A DNA stretch of 64,000 nt from Turicibacter faecis. GTDB taxonomy: Bacteria; Bacillota_I; Bacilli_A; MOL361; Turicibacteraceae. Under the pieces are notes generated by a model. It searched no databases and had not been told where the DNA came from. It was given only the letters and a program-made list of their open reading frames with translations. The position numbers and the translations under genes are program-made. The stretch's first letter is position 1. Every line of letters begins with the position of its first letter. The DNA is taken from positions 1,580,001 through 1,644,000 of the forward strand of contig NZ_AP028127.1 of the NCBI RefSeq assembly GCF_037076425.1, written 5' to 3'. Of this stretch, positions 62,646-64,000 are shown in pieces.

Positions 62646-64000
62646 CTAAGTTATTAACCCCCGATCTAGTTTTTCAATTTGATCTAAAATAGGTTGTAAC
62701 GCCTTTTCCTGATTGCGATAAAAAACACTTCCGCGAAGGTGTATAAATGTCCATCCGGCTCTTTCAAGAACACGTTGACGTTCCATCTCCTGTTCAATCT
62801 TTTCAACGCCATAGAACGTATCGCCATCACACTCGATCGCTAATCTGTAACGTCCACTCTCAATCACAAGGTCCATCTGATATTTTCCAATAGATACTTT
62901 AGATTTAACAGCATAACCGTAAGACTCTAACGCCTTTTTCACATCACACTCTAACATCGTCTCGCACTCGCGACTCACTAATTCATACATAGGTTTCGGA
63001 TGCTGACAATACGCTAATAATTCATATCTTAAATCCTCAGATGACAACTGGCTCAATGTTACCGAATGATACAGTCGCATTTGAGAACGGGCTCGACTTG
63101 CCGCAACATTGAATCGTTGCGTATACATTTTCTTATTTAATGCGTTATATCTCATATTGGGTGCGATAACAAGCGATAAAAACATCACGTCACGCTCATC
63201 CCCCTGAAATGAATAAGCATCACCACAAATAATTTGACGTTCAACCATTACCTTCTCGCCAATTGCGTCTAACAGTAACCGCTGAATTAACTTAGCCTGT
63301 TCCCCTCCTAATAACGAAATAACCCCGATACTCTTACCTTCATAATTCTTATTTTCAACACAAGACTTAATATCTTCAACAATACGGATGGCCTCGTTAA
63401 GATTCGTCTTTCGCTCATCACGCGCACCATTCTCAACGTAAATAGACATGACAGGTTGCCCGATCCGCTCTGATAACTCAGGTAACTTTAATGGAATCAT
63501 CTCATTAAAATAGGCGAGCTTATTTGAAAAACCTATGATTTCAGGAACACAACGAAAATGTTCCTTTAACATCAACTTCCCTTTACTTGAAAAAACTCGA
63601 CATGCAATATCATAAAGTGATGTTTTCAAATCATATGTATTGCCATTTTCAATATTATATAAATAACGATCCATTAAACTTTTAACTGAGGCATCCGAAA
63701 TTCCAGGCATCACGGGACTAATCTGTTGATCGTCTCCGACAATAACCACACGCTTCCCACGCATTAATAGCGGTAAGCTCAACACATTACATTGGCTACT
63801 TTCATCAATAATTACGACATCAAATAACTCCGGATTCACCTTGAAGTTTTCAATGGCCTCCTTAGCGGGCATGATCCAAACCGGAATTGCACTTTGACAC
63901 TTTTCCATTTCAAGCCTTGCCTCTCTCCTAAACTTTTGAGCTTGGCGCCCCGTTCCCTTTCCAATACGATTCATGACTTGCATCCATGTTTGCAGAGCAC
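62646..64000 (-). CDS. Superfamily 1 helicase with C-terminal endonuclease domain, partial
   Basis: The C-terminal 450 or so residues of a large protein whose start lies beyond the right edge; the frame is open at 64000. Seen are Walker B (FDVVIIDESSQ), motif III (RVVIVGDDQQISP), motif IV (LMLKEHFRC), motif V (GDAYSFQGDERDVMFLSLV) and motif VI (FNVAASRARSQM) of Upf1-like SF1 helicases. A Vsr/PD-(D/E)xK-type nuclease domain with the pattern MDLVIESGRYRLAIECDGDTFYG and a long C-terminal helix follows. Walker A is out of view. Such fusions are common in defence islands (for example DUF4011-helicase-Vsr proteins), which is a family inference and not shown here. Confidence 0.85.
   Translation of the reverse strand, partial: ALQTWMQVMNRIGKGTGRQAQKFRREARLEMEKCQSAIPVWIMPAKEAIENFKVNPELFDVVIIDESSQCNVLSLPLLMRGKRVVIVGDDQQISPVMPGISDASVKSLMDRYLYNIENGNTYDLKTSLYDIACRVFSSKGKLMLKEHFRCVPEIIGFSNKLAYFNEMIPLKLPELSERIGQPVMSIYVENGARDERKTNLNEAIRIVEDIKSCVENKNYEGKSIGVISLLGGEQAKLIQRLLLDAIGEKVMVERQIICGDAYSFQGDERDVMFLSLVIAPNMRYNALNKKMYTQRFNVAASRARSQMRLYHSVTLSQLSSEDLRYELLAYCQHPKPMYELVSRECETMLECDVKKALESYGYAVKSKVSIGKYQMDLVIESGRYRLAIECDGDTFYGVEKIEQEMERQRVLERAGWTFIHLRGSVFYRNQEKALQPILDQIEKLDRGLIT

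Overview
The window looks like chromosomal DNA of a low-GC, Gram-positive, spore-forming member of the Bacillota. AGGAGG-type ribosome sites are near universal, there is a T-box leader, a SpoVB homologue and a rel gene, and the gene order matches Bacillus subtilis: ruvA-ruvB-queA-tgt-yajC-yrzE-yrbG-spoVB / recJ-apt-rel-dtd-hisS-aspS / tcdA-6S RNA. The exact genus cannot be read from sequence alone. A Turicibacter-like intestinal firmicute is my best guess (inference). Almost all genes lie on the minus strand, so operons read from high to low coordinates.

Layout. 0-9.7 kb: start of a dihydrofolate reductase gene, a methyltransferase, SSB, a candidate C-rich small RNA, an M16 peptidase pair, the nucleoside-salvage pair deoC-deoD, an AI-2E-family permease, an orphan RnfD-like membrane protein, and tcdA. 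10.1-10.6 kb: two tandem, covarying copies of a 6S-like RNA on the plus strand. 10.7-22.8 kb: a capsule/exopolysaccharide locus (CpsA-type LCP protein, Wzx flippase, Wzy polymerase, three GT2, one GT4, an Alg13/Alg14-type pair and a GT14 enzyme). It lies between aspS and the 6S/tcdA block, genes that are close neighbours in B. subtilis. 23-32 kb: aspS-hisS under a T-box, dtd, rel, apt, recJ. 32-39.5 kb: spoVB, YetF and YrzE homologues, yajC, tgt, queA, ruvB, an extra small gene, ruvA.

39.6-57.5 kb is a mosaic of metabolic and membrane genes. It holds a formate/nitrite channel, a second AI-2E permease, a patatin, an unrecognised two-gene unit, a complete sucrose operon (scrR, scrA, scrB, scrK, with two operators and a strong promoter), a SEC-C protein, an M50 protease with an unusual leader, an ECF S-component/DUF4430 pair, a lipoprotein, an aldo-keto reductase, two tandem 5'-nucleotidase paralogues and a DUF1540 protein. 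57.7-64 kb carries an NSS transporter with a six-codon leader ORF, an IS3-type remnant, a CapV-like patatin, a CDF transporter, tRNA-Leu(UAG), and the C-terminal part of a large helicase-nuclease that runs off the right edge.

How genes work together. The capsule proteins form one export and assembly pathway, but the initiating phosphoglycosyl transferase and the CpsBCD control proteins are not in this window. The scr genes import, phosphorylate and split sucrose under LacI-type control. recJ, ruvAB, tgt/queA, rel, dtd and the two synthetases are housekeeping genes. The most novel-looking items are the C-rich RNA at 1.56-1.77 kb, the tandem 6S genes, the overlapping GACAC in the hisS T-box, the self-complementary M50 leader, and the nucleotidase paralogue whose active-site motif seems to have moved. 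All starts were judged by eye from ribosome-binding sites, and no database search was run.
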